Shown here piece after piece: positions 12,301 through 23,253 of a stretch of 64,000 nt of DNA. The number at the start of each line of letters is the position of its first letter. The stretch's first letter is position 1. The position numbers and the translations under genes are program-made. Origin of the DNA: Bombyx mori. Lineage: Eukaryota > Arthropoda > Insecta > Lepidoptera > Bombycidae. The DNA lies in assembly GCF_030269925.1 (NCBI RefSeq), contig NC_085128.1, positions 8,744,501 through 8,808,500 on the forward strand. Direction: 5' to 3'. The notes beneath the pieces were generated by a model, which saw nothing but the letters and a program-made list of their open reading frames with translations, was not told the DNA's origin and did no database searches.

Positions 12301-15300
12301 ATCAAATTTACACGACATTTTACCTTCTTATTCTCATTCGCCGTCTTATTGTTTAGGCAACGAAGATTAATTATTGTACTCGTAATTCTAATATTACTAT
12401 TTTATGTGAGTAAAATCAAATTAAACAATTTTCTTGAGAAAACGTGCTAGCGTAAAATTGAATAACGTTTAAAAGGAGACAACAGGAATCGAATATCCCT
12501 GTTTACTTCATCCGTATTTGACTAAGCACCAAACTATCGATTCAATTTATATTTTCGAGGCCGTATCCCTTCATATACATAAAAGAGCTCCTTATCTTTA
12601 GTCGGAAAAAAATCTACGCTATCGCATATCCAGTAACGTAGTCTTGACCTAATATAAATTTTACCGCTAGTGTCGCTGCAACCGAACGAAGTACCAGTGT
12701 GGTGGCGCAAATGTATAGAAAAAACATCCGGCCTTGATAAGCCGAACAAACAAATAAGCACACTATCGGGTCAACCGCTAGATACGCCACAATATTTCGT
12801 GAATGGATTTATCTATCCACTTTAACTATTGTAGAGTTCACTAGGGAACGACATTTGAAATGTCGTAACTGTAATTTAAATTCAGATAAGTTTCGTTTCT
12901 CGTTTAAAATGTGTGTCTACTGTCTCAATAAATTTTCTAACTGGAACAATATTTACAATTATAACGTACGAGTTAATAAGCTCCCAAAAATATTCACCTG
13001 GTGAACGAAAACATCTTGGCCGCCGTCGTCGGGGGTAATGAACCCCCATCCCTTCGCCACGTTGAACCACTTGCATCGCCCGCGCCGCTTCACCCCTGTC
13101 ACGCCGCTGCCGCTGCCGCTTGCGCCCTCGACACCTGCAATAAATACGTTACCTTTGAATAACTAACTTTGACCAACGGCTCGACTACGTTGCACGCACA
13201 AGCTTAATTAAAACTTCATTCTTTATACCACATTATCACCAAACACATCAAGAGCATCAATTAGTACCAAAATGTAGATACTTACTTAAAATGTAAATGT
13301 TTAAAATGACAATTGTTTATTTTTCATCAAAATGTTTACATTCTATATACAATTACATAAATAAAAACTACTAAACTAACTTCATTATCTATAAAATCTT
13401 TAACGTTATAAATTTGTAAAGTAATTATAATCGTCACCGAATGAAAAAAATACGACAAGATTCCTGCGTAAAACAAAATTAATTCAATAATAGTTCAAGT
13501 GCATTAAGCGAGTGGCATTCCCTACTTTCTAATGCATGCACAGACATTCAAACGTTCGAAAATCTATTAGCAATAAATAAAAGCCCACGATCGTTTATTG
13601 GACTAAGAAAGGGTATGCTATTCCCCTTATCGCGCTGCTACAAAAAATAACGTGGGAACGAAATGAAATAAAAGCAATTCTTTTTATACTACCGTAGCTA
13701 TTAAACCTGAATGTAATTTAAACATATTAAGTTTCATCTTTAAATTATATGTAAACGTGAATAATTCATTGAAGGCTCATATCAAAACCTATCGGACTTG
13801 AATCATTGCGATGACTAACGAACCGCTAAGAAAAACAATATGACTAATGTGGCGACATGTAAATACTATTTCCGGATATATCGGAAATAGTCCAGATGAA
13901 TGGTCGATGAGTACTACTCGATAGTATTTGGTCACAATCAACTGTTCGTGATCACGAATATGCCTTTTTTTCAGTTTTTTATGGGTCGTTAGATACCCTT
14001 CACGTGCGCACCTGCGCATCCGAGCGACTTCCCTAAGTTGAAATATGTTTATTAGATCAACATTATTCTTTACGCGTCAAAACAATAAATACTTGCATTT
14101 ACAACTTCAACGAAAAACGAATTTTAAACAAGGGCTTAATGTTCGATGTTCTTTTTTTTACTTTTAGTTAAGCAACTATTTGGAGATGAGATTTCCATAA
14201 AAAAGGATGTATAGTCGAAAACCCGTGAATAAAACAATCAAAAAAAAACTACACACGTATCCACTTAAAAGCTATTTTTGCAAACAGCAAATTCGTTACC
14301 TAATTTAATTCAAATTTTCAAAGTACACAATACTATACTTGAGACCTTAGAACTTATATCTCAAGGTGGGTGGCGCATTTACGTTGTAGATGTCTATGGG
14401 CTCCAGTAACCACTTAACACCAGGTGGGCTATGAGCTCGTATACCCATCTAAGCAATAAAAAAAACTGTAATTAATTGAAAAATTTTTTTTAGCGTCATC
14501 AAAACTAAATAAGTTGTTCGATACTACGGAAATTGTAAATTGAAAATAACAAATGCGACATTAAATCTTCTAATCTACGACACGAGAAAACATATAAGTA
14601 CTAAATTATACTGATACATTCATTTAAACTAAAGTAATAGAATTACATGGATTTATTTCGACAATCTTTCACAAAAGAAATTTGTTTTTTTAATAAGTAC
14701 ATATTCATTATAATATTACATAGTGAAATAAAGTTTTTCTAAGTCACTTCTTAAAATAATAAAATAGTAATGTATTTTATTAAAACTTATTATTACTAAG
14801 ATGCATTTCCAAAAACACAATAGTAGATAGGTAGGTTAGAGTGGGCTCGCTAATTCCATGTACATTTCCATGTGTTGGTATGTAGCTAAGCATATTATTT
14901 CGGGCGGCAGCGGTAAAAGCGAGCTAGCAGGCACACGTGGCGACGACGGGGACTGGAAGAATGTTCGGTATTTAGGTTGCGTTTCGGGTACCTTTTTCAT
15001 TCATTGCCGTAACACTGCACCTCGGTCTCGTGGCGGAGTTACTTCTTTAACTTCTCGAGTCAGTTCGATGGGTACATACATAGGTTGGAGAAAAGTTTCT
15101 TCGCATTTTTTAAGAAAATTCACAACATTTTTTAATATAGTTTATTTAAATTTAACTAAAGTATGTAGGTACCATTTTGTTCGATAGCTTTTTGCTATCT
15201 TGTAGGTGGCAAGAAGGGACATGAAGTAGGGACATGAAGCCAGATACAAATAGTATAGCCAAAGAGATTTTATTACAAGTTCATACATACTATAATGCAA

Positions 15301-18300
15301 AAAGACTTTTTCTCCGACCTATTACATAGTTTCATTGACATTTCGTGTATATCAGTTTAACATTACAAAATACGAAATAACTTTAATTGAATAAGTGTGG
15401 ACGTCAAATATTAAAAAAACAGTCCCGAAAAGCTTTATGTAATTGAAATTATTGAAGAACTAGGTACATCAGACAAACACATGTAAAAACATACACAAAT
15501 TCTAAATAAATAAAAAAGTACAAAACAAACATGAACAATCAACAATTTTAATAAACTGTTACAAGACTAGGTACCTACGGAGTGTTAGTAGTTGTCCTGT
15601 TATCAAGCACTCGCATTGACACAATAAACGCGGTTGAACTCTATTTGTATTAAACATTCCGACTGTTTCGTTTCGACTACATTCTCTCATTAATTGTGTG
15701 AGATGACATATTTTCACTTCTAAAACTCAGGTGTGGCCGAGCCGTCAAATTAGTCGGAAAGGAATGTAGCCCTAGAAATTTTCACTGTAAAAAGAAAGTT
15801 CCACGGGTAAGTTTGCACGTGTTTAAGTTTAAAGGTGTTCATTCAAGTTATAGTGAAAATGCAAAGCGTTTTTACATTGATTTCATTGAGTCTTTACGAA
15901 TACCCTTTCGTAAGGTAAAAATACTGTCAGATATAATTAAGTTCATCACTTTATGGAATCGGTTTTGTTTCCACAGCCGCCTCGAACTATCGGTTAGTGT
16001 TTAATAAAGGTATGTCGTAACGCTTGTGCAAGCAGTTTATTTTAATCTGTAGCAATAATGCGAGCAGACGGTAGCATGTATGCGTGGATGTTCATACGAG
16101 GTAAGGAGGCAGCACTCTGGACGCATCCGAGTCGTGCATGTATGTATGTGCGATGTGCCTGTTTTGTGGTTTTGTTTACTCAGCATGCGCGTGAGCGACC
16201 GCCCGCCCCACTGCCGCCACGATACTCCACTACGCACATTCCTGCATACACCGCTACTCTCCTATTTTACATCATTCCGTTTTCGTCTTTTTACGCGTCA
16301 ACAAATGTTTTTATGAGCCCGAGAAAAGATATTATGCAACGATAGATTATCATAATTAATTTTATTTACGTAAACTATATAAATAACACGGAAAATGTTA
16401 ACGCCGAGACACAGCCATACATAACAACTGTCTTACGCCAGAAAACGTGACATTTCTGTTTTATTGTTATTTCCTAAAGCGATTAGGCGTGCTATTTTTA
16501 AATTGAAGCTTAATTTAGGCTCGTGTTATTTTAAAAGCAGGAAGGGGAAATTCTAAGCGTTCTTCGGTAAGAGCGCTCTCTCTCCCCTACGCCCCACTCT
16601 AAGCTGCTTCATAAATTCTTCATGATTTCAACAAAATCAAAACATTACTTTCTCATCAAAGCTTTATCTATACAAAATTATGAAAATAATTCTATAGGTA
16701 AATACTTTCTTTTACTGAAAATTTGTCATGTCATTTATTATATGTATTGTGTAAATAAACTGCTTAGAAATATGTATAAATCAAATTATTAATGAAAGTC
16801 TTCTTCGCCTAGATAGATTGCATCTGTTTATGTTTCCAGCTTTAACTAACATTAGCATGCATTGCCCTACGTCCGGTATTGGAAATGTTAAATTATTTCG
16901 GTACCTTTAAAAACATCAAAGCGAATCATTATCATTTAATCTACAAGTTCCCTTTGAAATTGTTCTTTCGATGAGCACCTGCCTCGCCACCTTTTCCTAC
17001 ATTGGCTCCGAGCTGGCCTGGTGTCATCGACCCACGTGACAGCCGCCATCCAATGCATGTGAATATAATTTCCTAGTATTACCTTGTTGTACCCGACGTA
17101 GATGCCGTAAGCTCGATGCGGGTCGATGATTCGTATCAAATGTTTGAGAACACGACAATGCGTGAGTTTCGTAGTGACAGAGTGGGTGTGGCTTTTTCAA
17201 AATAAACGCATATAGGTACGTATTCTAAACAAAAAAATATATGCAAGATTATATTTATCTTTGCCAATGATTTTTGGAATCTACTAAACATAGTAATTTT
17301 TAATAGTAATTCAGTAAGTGACTAGTATTTTTTTTATCCTTTCTATAATGATTTTTCTTTCGTTACCAAATTAGGCATCGCTAGATGGAGTGGTATTTAA
17401 AAAACATTTTTTGAAAATACTAGTTTGACAAATGAGTATGAAGGACAGCGCACACTACGATATGTTTTGAAGTTATTTGTAAAGCGTTCTGTTTAGTAAA
17501 CAAACCACATACCGTATAAGAATCTGAGATGCATGTCCAGCAAACTAATGTAATGACCTAAAACGCTCTGCCATTCACTATTTTTTTTTTGCTGTTATCA
17601 ATCGTAAGTATGGAATTTGAACGTGAATCATCGTCAAGTGGCGCTTACGCTTCGGGATCTTGAACTGAGAGTGAAAGAGACGGATGAACGTACCACCATT
17701 CAGATTTAATTGACTGGTTACGAACTCGGACCCTGCTGTAGGGACGTCACGTTACTTAGCATCGACTTTCTAAAAATTCCGAATTGTATTTCAATAGTCA
17801 CTGCCCTATAACTCTGATACAGTATTCAACTCAAACTTGGTAATTATTTAACAAAATTCTCCAATGATGTGTAATAAATTATTCTAGAAACAGATTTCAA
17901 GTAATTATACAATTCTTTTAAAGTAAACAATACATTTACTAAGCGGAAAAAAATAATATGGCAATGAACTTTCTAATTAGCGTAAATCTACCCCATTAGA
18001 ATTTATTTATTTGGCATTAAGTAACATAAAGCAACAAACGTAAAATTAAGATCCTCTCAAAACGTACGCAGTTTACCCAAACATACCAGAGCTTTATCAC
18101 TCACATTGCGTAGAATAAAAATCCCATTGAAATATGCATCTTAGCACAACTTCATAAAGTATAAAATAGCATTAGTGTAACATTGCATTCGAACAACATG
18201 CATACCAGCTACTAAAGCGGTATCGTAGGAATAGTAAACAATTAACTGCTAGATGCATAGACCGTGTTTGATAAAACATTCACGTCACATGTTTTCAATT

Positions 18301-18890
18301 CAATACTTGACATACTTAAGCTAGTAGGGCCACAAGTACACTACGAAAGAGCCAAATTGACATGTGAATTTGTTCATACTTAAGTCAACCTCAAGCCAAG
18401 GAAATAAGTTCGTTTTCAAATTAATCTTTTAAGCATTAAAACAGAATATTAAAAATGTTAAAATACTGCGTAGGTAAAGCATGACGTCATGTCATATAAG
18501 ACATTCTCTAATTGGGAAGTACGTAGATATTTATAATTAGTGTATCTTGTTGTTGATCAACGTTATACCAAGTAAACATGGTACACATATGTGCGACATC
18601 AGTGGAACGAGACTCTATTAACCTCAATTTGAATAAATTCAATGGTGTTATAAACAACTGTTTATGATTGCCTTCCCGGGTACAGCGTATACAGTACATC
18701 CGCTCGATAAGGGCCGCACTAAAAGTTCCAATAAACTGAATTGCTTCAGCCACTACTTTAACGTTCGATAACACACCTATTTTTTTTTATATTTCTAAAT
18801 TTAGTGAATAAAATAAATTTTAGATTAATATTTCAATCGTTATTACTTACTGGAAGAGGGAACTGCATTTCCGCCTTCCCTCCCGCTCAT
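9272..18890 (-). CDS. lin-28: lin-28 RNA-binding protein, five coding exons
   Basis: LIN-28 is a heterochronic RNA-binding protein that in animals binds mRNAs and let-7 precursors. The CDS joins 18890-18851, 13134-12998, 11991-11822, 10218-10098 and 9346-9272 (543 nt, 180 residues plus TAA). All introns are GT-AG and phases match: 1, 0, 2, 0. About residues 30-88 form the cold-shock domain, with [12 protein letters not shown], then VFVHQ, then GFRSLG and EVEFEC. Residues about 117-131 are a first zinc knuckle ([16 protein letters not shown]-x2-C-x5-H-x4-C, the spacing I recall from fly lin-28). Residues about 138-151 are a second ([15 protein letters not shown]-x2-C-x4-H-x4-C). The tail is basic then Gln/Ser-rich. 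Cold-shock domain plus two CCHC knuckles is diagnostic of LIN-28. The start is the first ATG of MSGREGG; an acceptor 5 nt upstream implies a 5' exon. Introns are 5.7, 1.0, 1.6 and 0.75 kb. Confidence 0.95.
9629..9672. repeat. near-perfect 44-bp palindrome in lin-28 intron 4
   Basis: Two arms of 21 bp (9629-9649 and 9652-9672; TTTGACGTACATATGC and its complement) pair without mismatch around a 2-base centre. It lies in the lin-28 intron between exons 4 and 5 and would form a hairpin in the transcript. No flanking duplication is visible. Confidence 0.9.
10098..10218 (-). CDS. lin-28: lin-28 exon 4 (two CCHC zinc knuckles)
   Basis: The exon is 121 nt, with acceptor TTTGCAG ending at 10219 and donor GTGAGT at 10097. 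One base completes the Arg codon and 40 codons follow. They contain both knuckles, separated by the conserved GPQPKR linker. In LIN-28 these knuckles bind GGAG-type motifs in the let-7 precursor terminal loop (family knowledge). Confidence 0.95.
10925..11000 (-). mobile_element. CR1/jockey-type LINE 3' tail, 5'-truncated
   Basis: A T-run then GGTTACTGTCGTCCATGGAC, which is the reverse complement of the 3' end seen in the better copy at 52690-53022. It lies in lin-28 intron 3, in the same strand sense as the gene. Confidence 0.7.
11822..11991 (-). CDS. lin-28: lin-28 exon 3 (second half of cold-shock domain and linker)
   Basis: The exon is 170 nt, with acceptor TTTCAG at 11997-11992 and donor GTAATT at 11821. 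It encodes [12 protein letters not shown], then EVEFEC and GLEATRV, as in other LIN-28 proteins, followed by a basic linker. It ends with two bases of an Arg codon completed by exon 4. Reading through the donor gives an in-frame TAA at once, so failed splicing would truncate the protein before the zinc knuckles. Confidence 0.93.
12022..12157 (+). mobile_element. Bm1 SINE 3' fragment
   Basis: It matches the Bm1 3' part (ACTTGAGACCTTA, CAAGGTGGGTGGCGCATT, then AAGCAATAAAAAAAA). It lies in lin-28 intron 2, antisense to the gene and about 30 bp from the exon 3 acceptor. Confidence 0.9.
12998..13134 (-). CDS. lin-28: lin-28 exon 2 (first half of cold-shock domain)
   Basis: The exon is 137 nt, with acceptor TTGCAG at 13140-13135 and donor GTGAAT at 12997. 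It starts with two bases that complete the serine codon left by exon 1. It encodes a Gly/Ser-rich linker, a basic KRRGR patch, and the RNP1 region [12 protein letters not shown], ending exactly at VFVHQ. It is GC-rich compared with the flanking intron. Confidence 0.95.
14330..14467 (+). mobile_element. Bm1 SINE 3' fragment
   Basis: The Bm1 3' part with its AATAAAAAAA tail, in lin-28 intron 1, antisense to the gene. Confidence 0.9.
15083..15319. mobile_element. 237-bp mariner-type MITE
   Basis: The terminal inverted repeats are GGTTGGAGAAAAGTTTCTTC on the left and, in reverse complement, GGTCGGAGAAAAAGTCTTTT on the right, continuing to TGCATT. TA dinucleotides flank both ends (15081-15082 and 15320-15321), the target duplication of Tc1/mariner elements. 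The interior has no coding capacity. It lies in lin-28 intron 1. Confidence 0.85.
15330..18840. other. remainder of lin-28 intron 1; no gene recognised
   Basis: Mostly AT-rich. Less AT-rich patches lie at 16040-16260 and 16935-17150. The latter has a 67-codon minus-strand frame containing [18 protein letters not shown] that resembles a worn retroelement fragment but could not be assigned. Confidence 0.5.
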
Positions 18891-18895
18891 TGTAA
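18851..18895 (-). CDS. lin-28: lin-28 exon 1 (start codon exon, possible cassette exon)
   Basis: The ATG is at 18890 and the exon encodes [13 protein letters not shown] plus one base. The donor at 18850 is a consensus GTAAGT. TTTCAG at 18901-18896 looks like an acceptor only 5 nt before the ATG, so the exon would be 45 nt. A 45-nt exon entered and left in phase 1 keeps the frame, so it could be either the first coding exon after a 5' UTR exon or an in-frame cassette exon. The pyrimidine tract before the acceptor is weak (A-rich). Confidence 0.85.
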
Positions 18896-19490
18896 CTGAA
18901 ATTTTTTTAACAGGCACCACAAATATCACCGCTTCGTATAATACATCCTCTGCATGAATAAAAGGCACTTCGTTAACGGATTGATCGATCGTTAAAAATA
19001 TAAATATTTAAAAAAACATTAATCAAGCATATAAATTTTTAGGATGCATGAGAGCGAACGCGCGCGCGCGCGAAGCGACTTCCGACGCGTACGCAGGTCG
19101 ACTGCATCAAAAATGAGTGACAGTGGTGTAGAGTCGACGCCGCGGTGATGCGGTCGTCCCTTCCCGGATATCGTCGAGCAAGTCTTAGTAGTTTTTAAAA
19201 TAGAGAAGTTAACGGAACGTGTGCACCGCCCGAAAGCGCCAGTCGCTTTACCCCAACCCGAAATGTGTCACTTGTTGTTAACGCGGCGTGGTATTCGTTC
19301 GTTCCTAGCAGATTTCAACAGAAACGGGCACGCCACAGGGTGAACGGCACCAACCGACTACCTACCTACCACACACTGCCTACAAACAACCAACAATATC
19401 CAAACCTCACAAAAAATATTCTCAATAGAAGCCGCATAGCACCGCGCAGACCTCTACCGAAGATGTCCAACTTCAAACCTCTTTTGTTTT
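18896..19490 (-). promoter_or_regulatory. CpG-rich block upstream of lin-28 exon 1, probable promoter or 5' UTR
   Basis: 19030-19480 is markedly GC/CpG-rich in an AT-rich setting and contains a (CG)n run at 19058-19072. It lies 150-600 bp upstream of the lin-28 start exon, and the acceptor at 18896 needs a 5' exon, which this block could supply. On the plus strand it contains a short uORF-like AAAATGAGTGACAGTGG, so a divergent transcript is possible. No TATA box or start site could be fixed. Confidence 0.4.
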
Positions 19491-22345
19491 TTATGTTTAT
19501 CTGATCTGGAAATGTTTTTGTTTTTATTTGTCTCGATATATGTTTATAGTTACTATTGAATACTAACAACCAATTAAATTAATTATGTACTTGAAATTGT
19601 TACAAGTAAAATAGGTACCTGTTTAATATTGAAAAATCTGAAATTTATTTTGTTTCGTATTGAATTTTTTTTTGGAACCACTATTGACAGGTCCGAAAAA
19701 AATGTAGGCTTGCGTAAAATCTGATTCATCGTAATAAAAGATACGATACATTTTTTTTACTTACCATGATATGTTTAAATTATACCAAGAACCATACACA
19801 CATTTCCTTGAAGTGTATATATATTTATGTGTAGGTCGTTTTAGTATTGCGCAGTTTGGTATATTATTTAAAAACAACACGTAATATCGAACATAAAACT
19901 AATATTACCTAAAGAAAAAAATGTACCACTATTTAATATAATTGAATAGTATTCTTGTAGTGAAATGTCGCATTCTATTATTTGAAATTATGAAAGAAGT
20001 CAGTTATTCAGATACGAATTTGTCTTGTAAATAATTTTACCTTGAAATAAGTTTTCTTTTTCTATCAAAAGAACCGATATTTGTTTAATCAACGTATATG
20101 GTATAAATTACGTATGTATATATTATGTTGTGATATACATTATATTTGTTTATATGTATTTCATTTTTGAACGATCTCGAATTGAGACTATTAATGTCGT
20201 CCCAACATCAAAGTACTCCCCTTCCGAGATGTCAGTTAGTGACGAGCTGACCATCGACTTCTATTGTTAGAGGTCTAACACAAGCATGATTGTATAATAA
20301 CTCATACTACGACAATAGAATATTCACAAAAAGGACGAGTTTTCACAATAACTCAAATGCCCCCGATACTATGTAGTATACATGTGTAAACTTTCTCTCA
20401 TCTTCTCGCCCCAGGAACCAGCTAGTTAATATTATATCTATGATTTACAAAATTCAAATTGGCTTGATTATAGCTATTGTGAATTTAATTCAATAAAAAT
20501 TTCAGTTATTCGTCACAATAGAAGCTAATGTCGTAGATCGGTTGGCTGGCAATTATGACATTTTCACTTTGTCCCGATCCAAATAATTTTCGGACCATTT
20601 AAATGTGTTTTTGCACTGAGTGATCTAGTAGATATCTAAAATTTTAAGTGATATAATGGGCTATGGAGCTGTAACTACATATTTAGCTATGTATAAATTG
20701 AAACATCACAATCGTATTATAATAATAATATATTTACATTTCAAGCATTTGTTAAAAGAAGAGAAGAAATCATAAATTACTACAATACTTATGATATGAC
20801 ATATTAGTGTAGCCTGGGTACGTTCGACTGTGACCGTCGCTAATTGCGCGAGAAATAGCGACAATCCCTCGTAGGTTTTCCAAATTCAAATGTTTTTGGT
20901 ACGAACCTTTACCTGTCAATTACAAACGAGAAATAAGAAATCAGGAAAATCGATCGACACAATCCGAAGTGATGCTCCATCATACTTGTGGCTATTGATT
21001 TTCTTCATATAGATTCAAGAATATCTCACATGCGATCTGCCGCATTGTACGATCTTGAAGCTGAAGTACAGCTGTCAATTTGAAATGCGGCTCAATCCAA
21101 GGTACTCCGTTTTACACGAGAAAAGTATGGATGCCAGCGCAGAGAAAAAACTGCACCCAGTTCAGGCTTACTATACACTTGTCCCAACGATTCAACGATA
21201 TTTTTTTTGCAACTTTAGCATCTTAACCCTGAAGGCTTATCTCTGTGCTGGGATTTACCGCTTTTGTGTTTACGCTTATTTTGATGTTACAGGGCTTTTA
21301 AGAAAAATATTTTCATATTTAAGCTGGAATTGACTTTAAAAGACAATTATTATATTGATCTTTGAAAGGCAGTGAGACAAGAGATTCTAGTAGCAATTAC
21401 ATTTTTCCATCAACACAAAAATCTTGAACGATTAGATTAGAAAGTAAAAAAAACACTACAAACAAATCTAAATTTGTTCAAAATATGTTTACTTTTTAAT
21501 TTTAAGATAGTGACATCTACCCGAGTGCTATTTAACTAACTATTATCAAAACGGTAACATTCCAACAAGACAAGAACAGAAATAAGTGAAAGTTTTAATG
21601 TAATCCCATAGATGGCAATAATGTCGAAAAATAATAAAGTTCTAAAATAAGCGCCATCTGCTGAAAAACTTAAAAACTACAATCCCAAAGTACAGTATCG
21701 ACGAGCTTCAAACTTTCAACCCTCGAAACATGATGACTATTGTATTTTCAATAGAGGCGTTCCCTTCAAGGGGTGTTTCCCATTGTAGCCCCCGTACAAA
21801 GTAGGTATTTTAGCTTCATGGTGAATATTTTACATTACGCAAGCTTTGAAAAATAAAACTTGGAAAACATTACGTTCGGAAATATAATTATATTATCTAC
21901 TGAAACGATTTTTCTACTAAGAACCATGCTATTGAATTGCAACTTATAAGAGATGTGCAAATAAAGATCAGATTATAATTTAAAACGTGTAGAATAAAGA
22001 AAGTAAAAGAAGTCCCATAGCCGTAAACCAAAAAAACGTTGAGAAATTAAAAGTATTGCACTCATACGAATCGAGCAACATTACAAGCGAGCTTATCGTC
22101 AACGCATTACAAAGCCACTGACCAATTATATAATAAGTTACAACGTTTGAATTCTTCAGTTTCAATGATATTTTAATGGGATATCACTAATTAATTAAAA
22201 TTTAAAAATAATTATTTAATGGGAATAAAAACTTCTTTTTCTTATTGGAAAGTACGAATTTCGTAGTTTATTATGGTTACATCGTCTTGTCTCAAACATC
22301 CAGTTCGATTATGGATTATGGTTGAAGTTGTTTTTAGGGCTTAAT
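19491..22345. other. AT-rich DNA, no gene recognised
   Basis: If the 23.2-kb exon is part of lin-28 this is intron. No other exon or repeat family was identified. Confidence 0.5.
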
Positions 22346-22348
22346 ATA

Positions 22349-22548
22349 TTTTTTCCTCCCTATGCTGATAGCCTTGAGAAACTATATCAGCGTTGCCCTA
22401 GCGTGTAGGTGAGCTCTCGGGGCTCAAACCGGAGTGTTGCCAACACTGGCCCTAGCAAGAGCAGTGCTTCGTAGAATCTACCACCGGAACCAAAACGCGA
22501 CCCATTGAGAAGATCCGGCGAGAAACTCACCGGGCTATGTCTGTGACT
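22349..22548 (-). mobile_element. jockey-like LINE 3' UTR, 5'-truncated
   Basis: A T-run then CCTCCCTATGCTGATAGCC, on to GAGAAGATCCGGCGAGAAAC: the reverse complement of the 3' UTR of the element at 1-1462. No coding part is retained. Confidence 0.88.
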
Positions 22549-23030
22549 GCATACAACAAATACGAAACATGTTCATTAAGTTTCTTAGTTCCGAAATACC
22601 CACTTAAAGTTGTAGCATTAAATTCAAATCATTCAGTAGTTTTGTGCTGGGTGAAATGAAAAAGTCTAAAACAATAATAACCTTCAATGAAATTTTCTTT
22701 CAATTAATTAAAATTTCAACATACGTTACAATCACTGTTAAAGTTTGAAAATAATACATATGCTCGAAAGATGTGGATACGATAAATAGGGAATTAAGGT
22801 GACGCTTTTTTATCGACAACAACTTTAAATAAATTGTGAAATCTCATTCTTCTACCTTCATTTATGTATATAACTTAATATATTAAGATGGAATAATAAA
22901 ACTCGTAACAGTTGTCACTTGTTTTCGACCTGATGAAACTGAGTACCCTGCATCGTCGTTTTTGGGCTGACATTGCTGTTGATGTAGGGGTGAATGTGAA
23001 TTAAGAATTGCTACATTCTCAAGTACTTAC

Positions 23031-23228
23031 AATTGTATTCAATGGTTCCATTATATTCTGAGGGACTACTATTAGCTGTCCCATTAGTGAGAGCAACAGG
23101 AACGGGGAGGGCCTTCGCGACATCCGGTACGTGAGCCGGTGTCCATTGCGTCGAGGCAGCCGCTGCAGCCGCTGTTGCAGCCGCTGTTGCAGCCGCCGCC
23201 GCTGCCGCCGCTGCACACACGCGACAAT
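23031..23228 (-). CDS. candidate polyalanine-rich exon, possibly an alternative lin-28 5' exon
   Basis: This is an open stretch between acceptor TTTTATCGTAG (AG at 23230-23229) and a consensus donor GTAAGT at 23030. A second acceptor, GTGTGCAG, would start the exon at 23210; both keep the frame. It encodes a run of about 20 alanines broken by threonines, then a Pro/Asn/Ser-rich segment containing STQWTPAHVPDVAKALPVPV and ending GTIEYN. Both ends are phase 1. The 3' phase joins in frame to lin-28 exon 1 (via TTACA before the ATG) or directly to exon 2. I do not recognise the peptide. It could belong to another minus-strand gene. A Bm1 SINE lies about 25 bp upstream of the acceptor. Confidence 0.5.
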
Positions 23229-23253
23229 CTACGATAAAAGAAAACACTTTGAA

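Noticed and set aside
16936..17139. 67-codon minus-strand frame in lin-28 intron 1
   Set aside because: Resembles a worn retroelement fragment and has no in-frame link to lin-28; not assignable.
19113..19148. Plus-strand ATG in good context (AAAATGAGTGACAGTGG) opening 11 codons
   Set aside because: It ends at TGA without a convincing donor; kept only as a possible uORF in the promoter block.
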